In this document: piece after piece, positions 1 to 6,541 of the stretch
Layout of the letters: every line of letters starts with the position of its first letter
How positions within the stretch are numbered: the stretch's first letter is position 1
DNA from: Bacteroidetes bacterium UBA7368
GTDB taxonomy: Bacteria; Bacteroidota; Rhodothermia; Rhodothermales; UBA10348
Direction of reading: 5' to 3'
Length of the DNA stretch: 13,088 nucleotides
NCBI GenBank assembly: GCA_002469915.1
Contig: DKOG01000136.1
Span: forward strand, 1-13,088
Notes under the pieces: model-generated
The model's database searches: none
Told to the model about the DNA's origin: nothing
Seen by the model: only the letters and a program-made list of their open reading frames with translations
Program-made: the position numbers and the translations under genes

Positions 1-129
1 CTGGTATCAAAGCCGAACGTTTTTAACGGTTTCAGACCGTATTTCACTGCTCAAATGGACAAATACAGGGTCCAATTTGATTTTGGAAGTAGATTTTTCC
101 TCCAGAGACAACATTTCTGGCAGTTCTGA
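1..129 (+). CDS. Possible C-terminal end of an upstream protein (partial)
   Basis: Frame 1 is open from the window edge to a TGA at 127-129, giving 42 residues rich in aromatic and alternating polar/apolar positions (for example YRVQFDFGSRFF) and ending in Phe. A terminal Phe after alternating residues would suit the last strand of an outer-membrane beta-barrel, although the -5 and -7 positions (His, Arg) fit that pattern poorly. Frame 2 is also open, from 2 to a TGA at 134-136, so openness alone proves little. Frame 1 is slightly preferred because it is somewhat richer in G/C at third positions (about 48 versus 40 percent). It may equally be non-coding leader of the following PBP gene. Confidence 0.25.
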   Translation: MVSKPNVFNGFRPYFTAQMDKYRVQFDFGSRFFLQRQHFWQF

Positions 130-171
130 CGTTTGAGCAATAGGAAAAAACCCAGTAGCCCGAAGGTCCTA

Positions 172-2526
172 ATGTCTGAATGGCAATACTCCGATGAGGA
201 GTTAAATACGTACTTCAAAGACGTCGGAGCCAGAAGTGGCAAACCGTCGAAATTCTTCGTGGTCCGCTTTTGGCGAAGACGATTTAGTGATGAGCGCAAA
301 GTCCAGGCTGCCACTATTCTATCATGCCTCATAGGGCTCATGCTCGCCTTTACGCTTGGATTAGGTGGGTATTTTGTTTCCTTGATCGATGAGTTACCTC
401 CACTCACCGAAATCGAAAACCCCGAATTTCAGCTTGCCACGATTGCCTACACGGCGGACGGTGTTGAACTAGCGCGCTATGCACGGCAAAACCGATCTTG
501 GGCCACCTATGACACGATTAGCCCCCATGTCATCAACGCGTTATGGGCCACAGAAGACCATCGATTTTTTGAGCATTGGGGAATGGACATATTCCGCACC
601 GTCTCCTCGGTAGGCCAAACCGTCTTGGCCAAACTGAATATCCCCGGATATGCCGTTCAGGGCGGCTCAACGCTCTCACAGCAATTAGCCCGCAACCTGT
701 ACAACAAGCGGATAGGTAAAGAGCAAACCGTTGGTAGGAAACTCAAGGAAATGGTAACCGCTGTTCAATTAGAACGTCGGTATACCAAACCTGAGATTAT
801 TGAGATGTATCTCAATACGGTAGAATTCCCCTACAATGCATGGGGAATTGAAGCGGCTTCCAGAGTTTTTTATGGAAAAGATCCTATCGATCTAAACGAA
901 CTCGAAAGTGCCACACTGGTGGGGATGCTCAAGGGAATCACCATGTACAATCCGATTAGAAGGCCAGAACGTTCCCGGCAGCGACGCAATACAGTCTTGG
1001 CCCAGATGATCAAGAGAGATCTGCTGGACGCATCATTTTTGGAAGAGCATCGAGCGGATTCAGTTGGGGCGGTTTACCAGTCGAGCGCAATCACTAAAAG
1101 TATTGCTCCCCATTTTGCGGAGGCGGTCCGCAAGGAATTGGTCGTCTTTGCAGAACAGACCGGACTGGACATTTACGATGATGGTTTAATCGCCTACACG
1201 ACGTTGGATTCGCGCATGCAGGCCATGGCACAGGCCGCAGTAGATTCTGTACTTCCGTGTTTGGAAGCTGTTGCTGATTGGGAATGGAGTGACGTCGGAA
1301 CGGATGAGCGTGTGTGGAGCATTAGCTCCTGTGATTACAAGGAGCTTGATATCGAGCCGTGGTCCGGTTTTTGGAAGAAACAGCCCACGTTGCTCCAAAA
1401 TCTAGTACGTAATACCGATCGATATCGCCGAGCGATTCAAAGAGGACAGGACCGAGCGGAATTGACCAGGGAATTGCTTGCAGATGCGGCTTTCCTAGAC
1501 TCGGTCAAATCAGAAAAAACTAGGCTAGAAACCGGGTTTGTGGCCATGGACCCTCAAACCGGTTTTATAAAAGCATGGATTGGAGGGCGCGAACTGGGCA
1601 AAGACTGGTATGACCATGTTTCTATTGCTGAACGCCAACCGGGATCGACATTTAAACCGTTCGTTTATACAGCCGCCATCGATAACGGGTGGTCTCCGTA
1701 CGAAACGTTTGTCGATGACTCCGTCCATATAGTTGACGATATTGGCAACGTCTGGAGTCCTGGTAATTCGGGCGATATGTCGGGGTTGCCCATGACCTTA
1801 CGAGAGGGTCTGGCCCGATCTAAAAACACGATTACAGCCCAGCTTATTGAACAGGTAGGTCCCTCAGAAGCTGCTTTTTATGCCCGCCGAATGGGTATCA
1901 CGAGTTCTCTTGATGAAGTGTACTCGCTAGCGCTAGGCACGAGTGATGTGAAACTGCTTGAGATGACCTCGGCCTACAGCACGTTTGCCAATGGAGGATT
2001 ACTCTATAGTCCCACGTTGATCTGGCGTATTGAAGACCGCATGGGGAATCTGTTATTCGAAGCTCAACCGAGCCCCAGTGAGGCTTTGTCCGAGGCAACG
2101 GCTTATACGATGGTAGATATGATGCGCGCGGTTATTCGCATGAACGGTGGATCCGGCGTACGTATGGTTGCTGAGTATAAAATGGGGGAATATGACATTG
2201 CTGGGAAAACGGGCACCACGCAGAACTCTGCTGACACCTGGTTTATGATGATGCATCCAGACCTCGTGATGGGAAGCTGGGTGGGATTCAATGATCCGGT
2301 TTTTCGATTCAGGACGGAATGGTGGGGCCAGGGAGCTCATACAGCATTGCACGTCGTTGGCGGATTCATGCGCGGCATTACAGACGAAGAGGATACCTTC
2401 ATATCGAAAGATAGCAGGTTTCCTGCACCCGAGCGATTCGGAGCAAACCTGGAAAATGACCCTCTCCAATCAGATAGTCTTAATACCAACGAGCGGCCGA
2501 GGAGACGAGGCCGCCTAGACTGGTAG
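172..2526 (+). CDS. Class A penicillin-binding protein (PBP1A-type peptidoglycan glycosyltransferase/transpeptidase)
   Basis: Bifunctional murein synthase anchored in the inner membrane: it polymerises lipid II and crosslinks the peptides in the periplasm. From the ATG at 172 (784 aa) there is a basic cytoplasmic tail, one membrane helix (about 46-70), and a GT51 domain with the motif EDHRFFEHWG (catalytic Glu128), GGSTLSQQLARNLY, and a KPEIIEMYLN helix. A linker follows, then a transpeptidase domain with STFK (Ser492 nucleophile), SKN (550-552) and KTGTT (from 679). All catalytic motifs are intact and the length is normal for the family. The tail after the transpeptidase is short, polar and Arg-rich. 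An in-frame TTG at 133 would add 13 basic residues. I prefer ATG172 because GAAGG lies just upstream of it and no ribosome site precedes the TTG. The linker carries two cysteines, the only periplasmic ones. The gene ends 5 nt from the end of convergent ispE. Called mrcA/pbpF/ponA in other organisms; the exact orthologue is not decided here. Confidence 0.95.
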   Translation: MSEWQYSDEELNTYFKDVGARSGKPSKFFVVRFWRRRFSDERKVQAATILSCLIGLMLAFTLGLGGYFVSLIDELPPLTEIENPEFQLATIAYTADGVELARYARQNRSWATYDTISPHVINALWATEDHRFFEHWGMDIFRTVSSVGQTVLAKLNIPGYAVQGGSTLSQQLARNLYNKRIGKEQTVGRKLKEMVTAVQLERRYTKPEIIEMYLNTVEFPYNAWGIEAASRVFYGKDPIDLNELESATLVGMLKGITMYNPIRRPERSRQRRNTVLAQMIKRDLLDASFLEEHRADSVGAVYQSSAITKSIAPHFAEAVRKELVVFAEQTGLDIYDDGLIAYTTLDSRMQAMAQAAVDSVLPCLEAVADWEWSDVGTDERVWSISSCDYKELDIEPWSGFWKKQPTLLQNLVRNTDRYRRAIQRGQDRAELTRELLADAAFLDSVKSEKTRLETGFVAMDPQTGFIKAWIGGRELGKDWYDHVSIAERQPGSTFKPFVYTAAIDNGWSPYETFVDDSVHIVDDIGNVWSPGNSGDMSGLPMTLREGLARSKNTITAQLIEQVGPSEAAFYARRMGITSSLDEVYSLALGTSDVKLLEMTSAYSTFANGGLLYSPTLIWRIEDRMGNLLFEAQPSPSEALSEATAYTMVDMMRAVIRMNGGSGVRMVAEYKMGEYDIAGKTGTTQNSADTWFMMMHPDLVMGSWVGFNDPVFRFRTEWWGQGAHTALHVVGGFMRGITDEEDTFISKDSRFPAPERFGANLENDPLQSDSLNTNERPRRRGRLDW
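2493..2514. repeat. GC-only 6-bp inverted repeat in the PBP gene tail
   Basis: GCGGCC at 2493-2498 is mirrored by GGCCGC at 2509-2514 around a 10-nt loop. It sits in the last codons of the PBP gene, about 18 bases before the end of convergent ispE. No T-run follows on either strand, so it is not a canonical intrinsic terminator. It could still slow RNA polymerase or protect a 3' end, or it could be a by-product of the Arg codons there. Confidence 0.35.
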
Positions 2527-2531
2527 GGCAA

Positions 2532-3368
2532 CTATAAAAGTGCGGGGCCGGTCCATCCCTGATAGGTGGGGTGCTCCTTTAAGATGGCTGATACGGATTG
2601 TTTTGCTTGGTCTGCAGATTCAAAGAGGCCGAAGACGGCCGATCCGCTGCCGCTCATGGATGCATAGGCTGCTCCGCGTTTGTACACAGTAGCTTTTAGA
2701 GCAGCCACTTGAGGAAACGCTGAAAAAACACTCTCTTCGAAGTGATTGACCAACTCCCGGCGCCAATCATCTAGAGAGCCAGTAGTCACCAACTCGTTCA
2801 TATCCACCGCTCCCAGTCGAGGACGGATATTCGAGTAAGCGTCCATAGTTGACACGGCTACGTCTGGGACGACAATCATTAGATGGGCATCGCGAAGAGC
2901 CGCTGGTTCGGACATCACCGACAGCACTTCTCCCCTTCCCTCTCCAAACGCGATAGAATCACCGAGAAAAAAGGGAACATCAGATCCGAGATGAGCTGCT
3001 AGTGGACCTAACTCACTGTCTACGCGCCACAACGACTTGCACGCTTGCAGTGTTAAAGCGGCATCACTGGATCCTCCTCCGAGGCCTGCACCAAAGGGTA
3101 AGGTTTTATCCAAATGGATTTGTACTCCCTTAGCACAGCCTGCGGCCAGGGCTAAAGCCCTGGCCGCTTGAATACATAGATTTCCATCATCAATTCGTAA
3201 ATCCCGATTTGAACAGGTCATTTGAATCAAATTGGAAGAAGAAAAAGTGAGCTCATCGTGCCATCCCACCTTCAAAAACACGGTTTCTAGGTCATGAAAC
3301 CCATCTTCCCGCTTCCTTAGGACGTGCAGTCCAAGATTAATTTTGGCAAAGGCCTTAAGCGTCAACAT
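2532..3368 (-). CDS. ispE: 4-diphosphocytidyl-2-C-methyl-D-erythritol kinase (MEP pathway)
   Basis: Cytoplasmic GHMP-family kinase that phosphorylates the 2-hydroxyl of CDP-methylerythritol with ATP, in the non-mevalonate route to isoprenoids and hence to the undecaprenyl carrier used by wall and polysaccharide synthesis. The 278-residue length is typical. Visible are the N-terminal AFAKINLGL with Lys9 (equivalent to the catalytic Lys10 of E. coli IspE), the ATP-binding loop PFGAGLGGGSSDAA (91-104), LGSDVPFF with Asp130 (the catalytic Asp), and the C-terminal GHMP motif MSGSGSAVFGLF (238-249). The ATG at 3366-3368 places the first motif at the right distance; no clear Shine-Dalgarno sequence precedes it. 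The gene converges on the PBP gene with a 5-nt gap and diverges from the polysaccharide operon. Residues about 67-77 (AARALALAAG) are encoded by a perfect 11-bp inverted repeat. Confidence 0.96.
   Translation of the reverse strand: MLTLKAFAKINLGLHVLRKREDGFHDLETVFLKVGWHDELTFSSSNLIQMTCSNRDLRIDDGNLCIQAARALALAAGCAKGVQIHLDKTLPFGAGLGGGSSDAALTLQACKSLWRVDSELGPLAAHLGSDVPFFLGDSIAFGEGRGEVLSVMSEPAALRDAHLMIVVPDVAVSTMDAYSNIRPRLGAVDMNELVTTGSLDDWRRELVNHFEESVFSAFPQVAALKATVYKRGAAYASMSGSGSAVFGLFESADQAKQSVSAILKEHPTYQGWTGPALL
3142..3167. repeat. Perfect 11-bp inverted repeat with 4-nt loop inside ispE
   Basis: GCGGCCAGGGC (3142-3152) and GCCCTGGCCGC (3157-3167) are exact reverse complements around TAAA. The stem is almost entirely G:C and would be very stable in either transcript. 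It lies within ispE and encodes an Ala/Leu-rich helix (AARALALAAG), so part of the symmetry may come from GCC/CTG codon repetition. There is no T-run on either side. Confidence 0.8.
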
Positions 3369-3603
3369 GTTGAAGTGTCTGTTTCCGGATTGCGTACACG
3401 TGGTGTTTGCCTTAGTTTAGCGCAAAATAGACCATTTCTTTCGTTAGCTCCTACCGGAACTCACCGGAATTCGCTTAGCTGCCTATTTCTTATCGCTACC
3501 AGTTTCTGTTTTAACCGTCCTTGATGACCCCGCGCCGTTTTTCTCGGGCGGCGTCGAAGGCCAGAAGCGAAGAATTGACATTAGAGGCGCAACGAGTAAG
3601 CGA
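3369..3603. promoter_or_regulatory. Divergent intergenic region between ispE and the polysaccharide operon
   Basis: By position, these 235 bases must hold the promoters for ispE (leftward) and for the exporter operon (rightward), unless ispE is expressed from further upstream. I see no convincing complete promoter. A perfect TTGACA at 3575-3580 has no acceptable -10 hexamer at 16-18 nt, and no Bacteroidota-type TTTG/TAnnTTTG pair is present. An AGAGG at 3583-3587 lies 16 nt before the operon's first GTG. A small direct-repeat cluster sits at 3444-3480. No convincing small ORF or RNA gene was recognised. Confidence 0.4.
3444..3480. repeat. Nested direct repeats (TTAGCT and ACCGGAA), possible operator
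   Basis: TTAGCT occurs at 3444-3449 and 3475-3480, enclosing ACCGGAA at 3453-3459 and 3463-3469. The two inner copies are exactly 10 bp apart, one helical turn, as seen in tandem operator half-sites. The cluster lies about 75 bp upstream of the ispE start and about 125 bp upstream of the exporter start. No regulator gene is nearby, so a regulatory role is only a suggestion. Confidence 0.25.
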
Positions 3604-5373
3604 GTGAGCACATTCCATATGTTCAATACCATTTTTTCCCAGACTCATCGAGTACTGGCAATCGTCATCTCTCTGACAGCCCTGTTTCTGTTTCCCGGAA
3701 CGGCTTCAGCCCAGATTGCAGGTCAGAACGGACTATCATCCGATCGATCTCAATCCAACCCCCTGCTACTCCTGCAGCAAAAAATGGCAGAAGGCGTGAT
3801 GAGCGCATCGGCTATTCCGCTTGAGGGAACGGTAGATGAGACGGTCTATATCGTAGGACCTGGTGATCACTTTTCGATTTCTGTGTCCGGTCAAGCGATA
3901 CCATCCCCTGCAGTAGTCGGCCTAGATGGTCGAATCGTGCTGCCAGATGCCGGCGCAGTTATTATCGGCGGTTTAACGCTAGGTGAGGCCAGAGTGGTGA
4001 TGATGGAGGCCATGTCCACGTCGTTCGGGGAGGCTTCAGTGGACATCGCACTCGCCCAGTCACGACAATTCTACGTTCACGTATCGGGCGCGGTACCTAC
4101 GCCCGGACGCTACATGGCTCTTCCCGTTGCCCGAGTTTCCAGCGTGTTGGAATTTGCCTTTGCAGACACCAGCTCTTTTGCCGTAGCTAATCCGCAATTT
4201 CGTCCATCTCTAAGAAATATTGAGCTCCGGCATGTTGACGGGACTACATCGGCTGTAGACCTCGTGAAGTACTACTCAGCAGGAAATTCTGACGCCAATC
4301 CGTTTCTACGAGACGGCGACGTGATTCACGTTCCTGCTTTAAACACCAAGTACTCGAGTATCACCATCGGTGGTCATATCCCTTACCCGGGCGCCTATGA
4401 TTTCAAGAACGGTGATACGCTTGCCGACCTGATCCAGCTTGCCGGTGGTATTCAACTAGACGGAAGCGTTCGTTCCGTTCGAGTGGTTCGCATGGGAGAT
4501 GATGGGCCAGATTCATTTTTGTTTACAGCAGAGATCGCGAGCACGAGCGACTTTGCACTCCAAGCAACGGATGCCGTTTCAGTTGCAGAGCAAGTAGACA
4601 AGCGAGCAACCGTAAAAATTGAAGGCCACCTCGACTATCCAGGTGAATATCCCATTATTGATGGGAAAACAACGTTAAAGGAAATCGTTCAGATGGCCGG
4701 TGGCGCTTCTGAAGGTGCCCTTTTGCGAGGTGCTTTTCTTGAGCGCCGCGCGCTCCCGGACCCAAGAGACAACTCAGCGCTTGACCGTTTTGAAAGCCCG
4801 TATGCATTGATGGAAATGATGGCACAAGCGGATACGCTCGCCATTCTTCAGCAACTTCGCCTTACCGATATGGACTTTCTGAGCCGCTCCTATTTCGCGC
4901 AGGAAATGCGATTACAAAATCGCGTTTCTGTGGATATCGAGGCGGCACTGGGGGATGGAGATGCTGTCGTTCTACAAGCAGACGATCGTATTGTCATTCC
5001 AAAAGATTTGAATACGGTTTACGTCTTCGGCCAGGTAAATAACCCTGGCTATCTCACGTTCGAGCCCGGTCATACGGCTGCCTATTTTGCTGCCAAGGCG
5101 GGTGGGGTGAATGAGCACGCTGAAACGACCTTCGTCGTGAATCCAGCGACTGGAACGTATTCAATAGACACTACCGTCCCGGTTCAATCCGGAGATGTGA
5201 TTTTTGTCGACCGTACAGGAGGAATTGCCAGCTCCCCGGAAATGGCTCGCCTCATTATGGAGCAAGATCGCATCAGGGCAGACCAGCGAATCCGGGTCAT
5301 TCAAGCCGTGGTGCAAAGCATCGGAACGCTTGCTACCGTACTTACCTTAATCATCAGCATTCGTCGAAACTGA
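3604..5373 (+). CDS. Outer-membrane polysaccharide export protein, Wza-like, with SLBB repeats
   Basis: Predicted outer-membrane exporter of the OPX/Wza class, which forms the exit channel for capsule or exopolysaccharide. The 589-residue protein has a signal peptide ending near PGTASA|Q (about residue 36) with no lipobox Cys, unlike E. coli Wza. A polysaccharide-export domain starts at YIVGPGDHFSISVSG (82 on). SLBB-like repeats then begin near 157 (VSGAVPTPGRY), 253 (IGGHIPYPGAY), 336 (IEGHLDYPGEY) and 471 (FGQVNNPGYL). A roughly 70-residue charged, mostly helical insert separates repeats three and four. A C-terminal apolar helix (565-586) ends in Arg-Arg-Asn and may cross the membrane, as the Wza C-terminal helix does. 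It is the first gene of the operon, and the next gene starts 1 nt after its stop. The start is GTG at 3604; an ATG at 3619 would shorten it by 5 residues and also gives a good signal peptide. Function is inferred from the family. Confidence 0.92.
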   Translation: MSTFHMFNTIFSQTHRVLAIVISLTALFLFPGTASAQIAGQNGLSSDRSQSNPLLLLQQKMAEGVMSASAIPLEGTVDETVYIVGPGDHFSISVSGQAIPSPAVVGLDGRIVLPDAGAVIIGGLTLGEARVVMMEAMSTSFGEASVDIALAQSRQFYVHVSGAVPTPGRYMALPVARVSSVLEFAFADTSSFAVANPQFRPSLRNIELRHVDGTTSAVDLVKYYSAGNSDANPFLRDGDVIHVPALNTKYSSITIGGHIPYPGAYDFKNGDTLADLIQLAGGIQLDGSVRSVRVVRMGDDGPDSFLFTAEIASTSDFALQATDAVSVAEQVDKRATVKIEGHLDYPGEYPIIDGKTTLKEIVQMAGGASEGALLRGAFLERRALPDPRDNSALDRFESPYALMEMMAQADTLAILQQLRLTDMDFLSRSYFAQEMRLQNRVSVDIEAALGDGDAVVLQADDRIVIPKDLNTVYVFGQVNNPGYLTFEPGHTAAYFAAKAGGVNEHAETTFVVNPATGTYSIDTTVPVQSGDVIFVDRTGGIASSPEMARLIMEQDRIRADQRIRVIQAVVQSIGTLATVLTLIISIRRN

Positions 5374-5374
5374 C

Positions 5375-6541
5375 ATGAACGATCAGAACACAACTAATGT
5401 TGACGACACATGGTGGCACATGCTAGGTGTCCTGTTTCGTTGGCGCCGCTTCATCATCATCGTTACGGGAGTAATGGCTGTCGTTTCAGTCGTCATTAGC
5501 CTCATGCTACCCGTCTGGTACAAAGCCAGTTCGAGGCTTCTTCTTCCGAACTCAGGTGGCAGCGGCATTGCGTCCGCGCTGCTAGGAGACCTTTCCTCCG
5601 CAGCAGAATCTCTTCTTGGCGGTGGTGGCGGAGACTACGTGCGCTATATGGCCATCTTACACAGCCGCGCGGTCAAAGAGCAGATTGTTGAGCGATTTGA
5701 TCTCATCAATGTGTACGACTTAGCCGAGGAGGAATTTGCTTCAGAGGAAGCGCTCTCCGCGCTTGCTGACAATATTGAATTCGTCATTGATGATGAATAC
5801 GATTTTATGTCCATCGAAGTATTCGATCAGGATGCACAACGGGCCGCAGACATCTCCAACTATTTTATTGAGCTGTTGGATGAAGAAAACAACCGATTGA
5901 CTCGTCAAACGGCCGGTAACTTCAGAGCCTTTGTTGAAAGCCGATATGATCTAGCCGAAGAAGAGCGCGGCGCTATGCTAGATTCGTTAGCCTCGTTTCA
6001 AAGAAAGTATGGCGTCATTGATCTAGAGGCCCAGACGGAAGCCTATTTCTCCCAGTTGGCTGAATTGAGAGCAAGCACACTGCAGTATGAGATCCAGTTA
6101 AATGGAATGAGGGCTCAATTTGGAGAGGGCAATCAGCAAGTCAAAAACATGCAGTCCATGGTTGAAGCGGCAAACCAATCGTTTCAAGATGCACTGGATG
6201 GACGCGAAATGGTCATGCCCGTATCCCAAGAAGAAGCTCCTGAAATGGTACGGCAGTTCTTGAACCTAACCATGGAACGCACCATCCAAGAACGTATTCT
6301 TGAGTTGGTAGCTCCCATGTTAGAGCAAGCACGATTTGAAGAAGAGCGGCAGTCCGAAACCCTTCAAGTTGTTGATGCGGCCGTAGCTCCATTCGAAAAA
6401 GCGAAACCGAAACGTATGATCATTGTCATCGGAGCGACCTTATCGGCTTTCATTTTAGCTCTGGTCTTTGTCTTGCTACTCGATTGGTGGAAACGTAACA
6501 GCCCTCGGTTTGCTTCTAGAATTAGAGAAGCATCTGCATAG
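5375..6541 (+). CDS. Wzz-type polysaccharide co-polymerase / chain-length determinant
   Basis: Inner-membrane protein of the polysaccharide co-polymerase family, which sets chain length and links the polymerase to the outer-membrane exporter. The 388 residues show a short cytoplasmic N-terminus, a first membrane helix (about 26-47), a large periplasmic part, and a second helix (about 348-370) preceded by the Pro/Lys stretch APFEKAKPKR that is characteristic of Wzz proteins. The periplasmic part contains a Gly-rich loop (61-86, with GGGGG at 82-86) and a long helical, probably coiled-coil stretch (about 155-265). After the second helix only about 18 residues remain, so there is no fused BY-kinase domain with Walker motifs or a Tyr-rich tail. 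It starts 1 nt after the exporter stop and shares one base with the next gene. No strong ribosome site is visible, which suggests coupling to upstream translation. Confidence 0.9.
   Translation: MNDQNTTNVDDTWWHMLGVLFRWRRFIIIVTGVMAVVSVVISLMLPVWYKASSRLLLPNSGGSGIASALLGDLSSAAESLLGGGGGDYVRYMAILHSRAVKEQIVERFDLINVYDLAEEEFASEEALSALADNIEFVIDDEYDFMSIEVFDQDAQRAADISNYFIELLDEENNRLTRQTAGNFRAFVESRYDLAEEERGAMLDSLASFQRKYGVIDLEAQTEAYFSQLAELRASTLQYEIQLNGMRAQFGEGNQQVKNMQSMVEAANQSFQDALDGREMVMPVSQEEAPEMVRQFLNLTMERTIQERILELVAPMLEQARFEEERQSETLQVVDAAVAPFEKAKPKRMIIVIGATLSAFILALVFVLLLDWWKRNSPRFASRIREASA

Noticed and set aside
26..40. ACGGT-TTCAG-ACCGT hairpin as terminator of an upstream gene
   Set aside because: Only 5 bp, no T-run, and it would lie inside the possible upstream coding end.
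51..407. Antisense open frame of 118 codons across the PBP gene start
   Set aside because: It is opposite the membrane-helix region of a clearly real PBP gene and its translation shows no recognisable motif.
1927..1936. CTAGCGCTAG 10-bp palindrome in the PBP gene
   Set aside because: Encodes Leu-Ala-Leu in a conserved transpeptidase region; short palindromes of this size are expected by chance in a 13-kb window.
2053..2469. Antisense open frame of 138 codons opposite the PBP C-terminal part
   Set aside because: The plus strand here encodes the KTG motif of the transpeptidase; the antisense product shows no family motif.
3324..3524. Plus-strand open frame running from ispE into the intergenic region
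   Set aside because: Starts opposite the ispE N-terminus, low-complexity composition, no ribosome site, no family resemblance.
3533..3553. CGCCG...CGGCG inverted repeat upstream of the exporter gene
   Set aside because: 5-bp stem with an 11-nt loop; the T-run lies in the loop rather than after the stem, so it is not a terminator.
3575..3602. TTGACA as a sigma-70 -35 box for the exporter operon
   Set aside because: No hexamer resembling TATAAT occurs at 16-18 nt, and transcription would begin at or inside the start codon.
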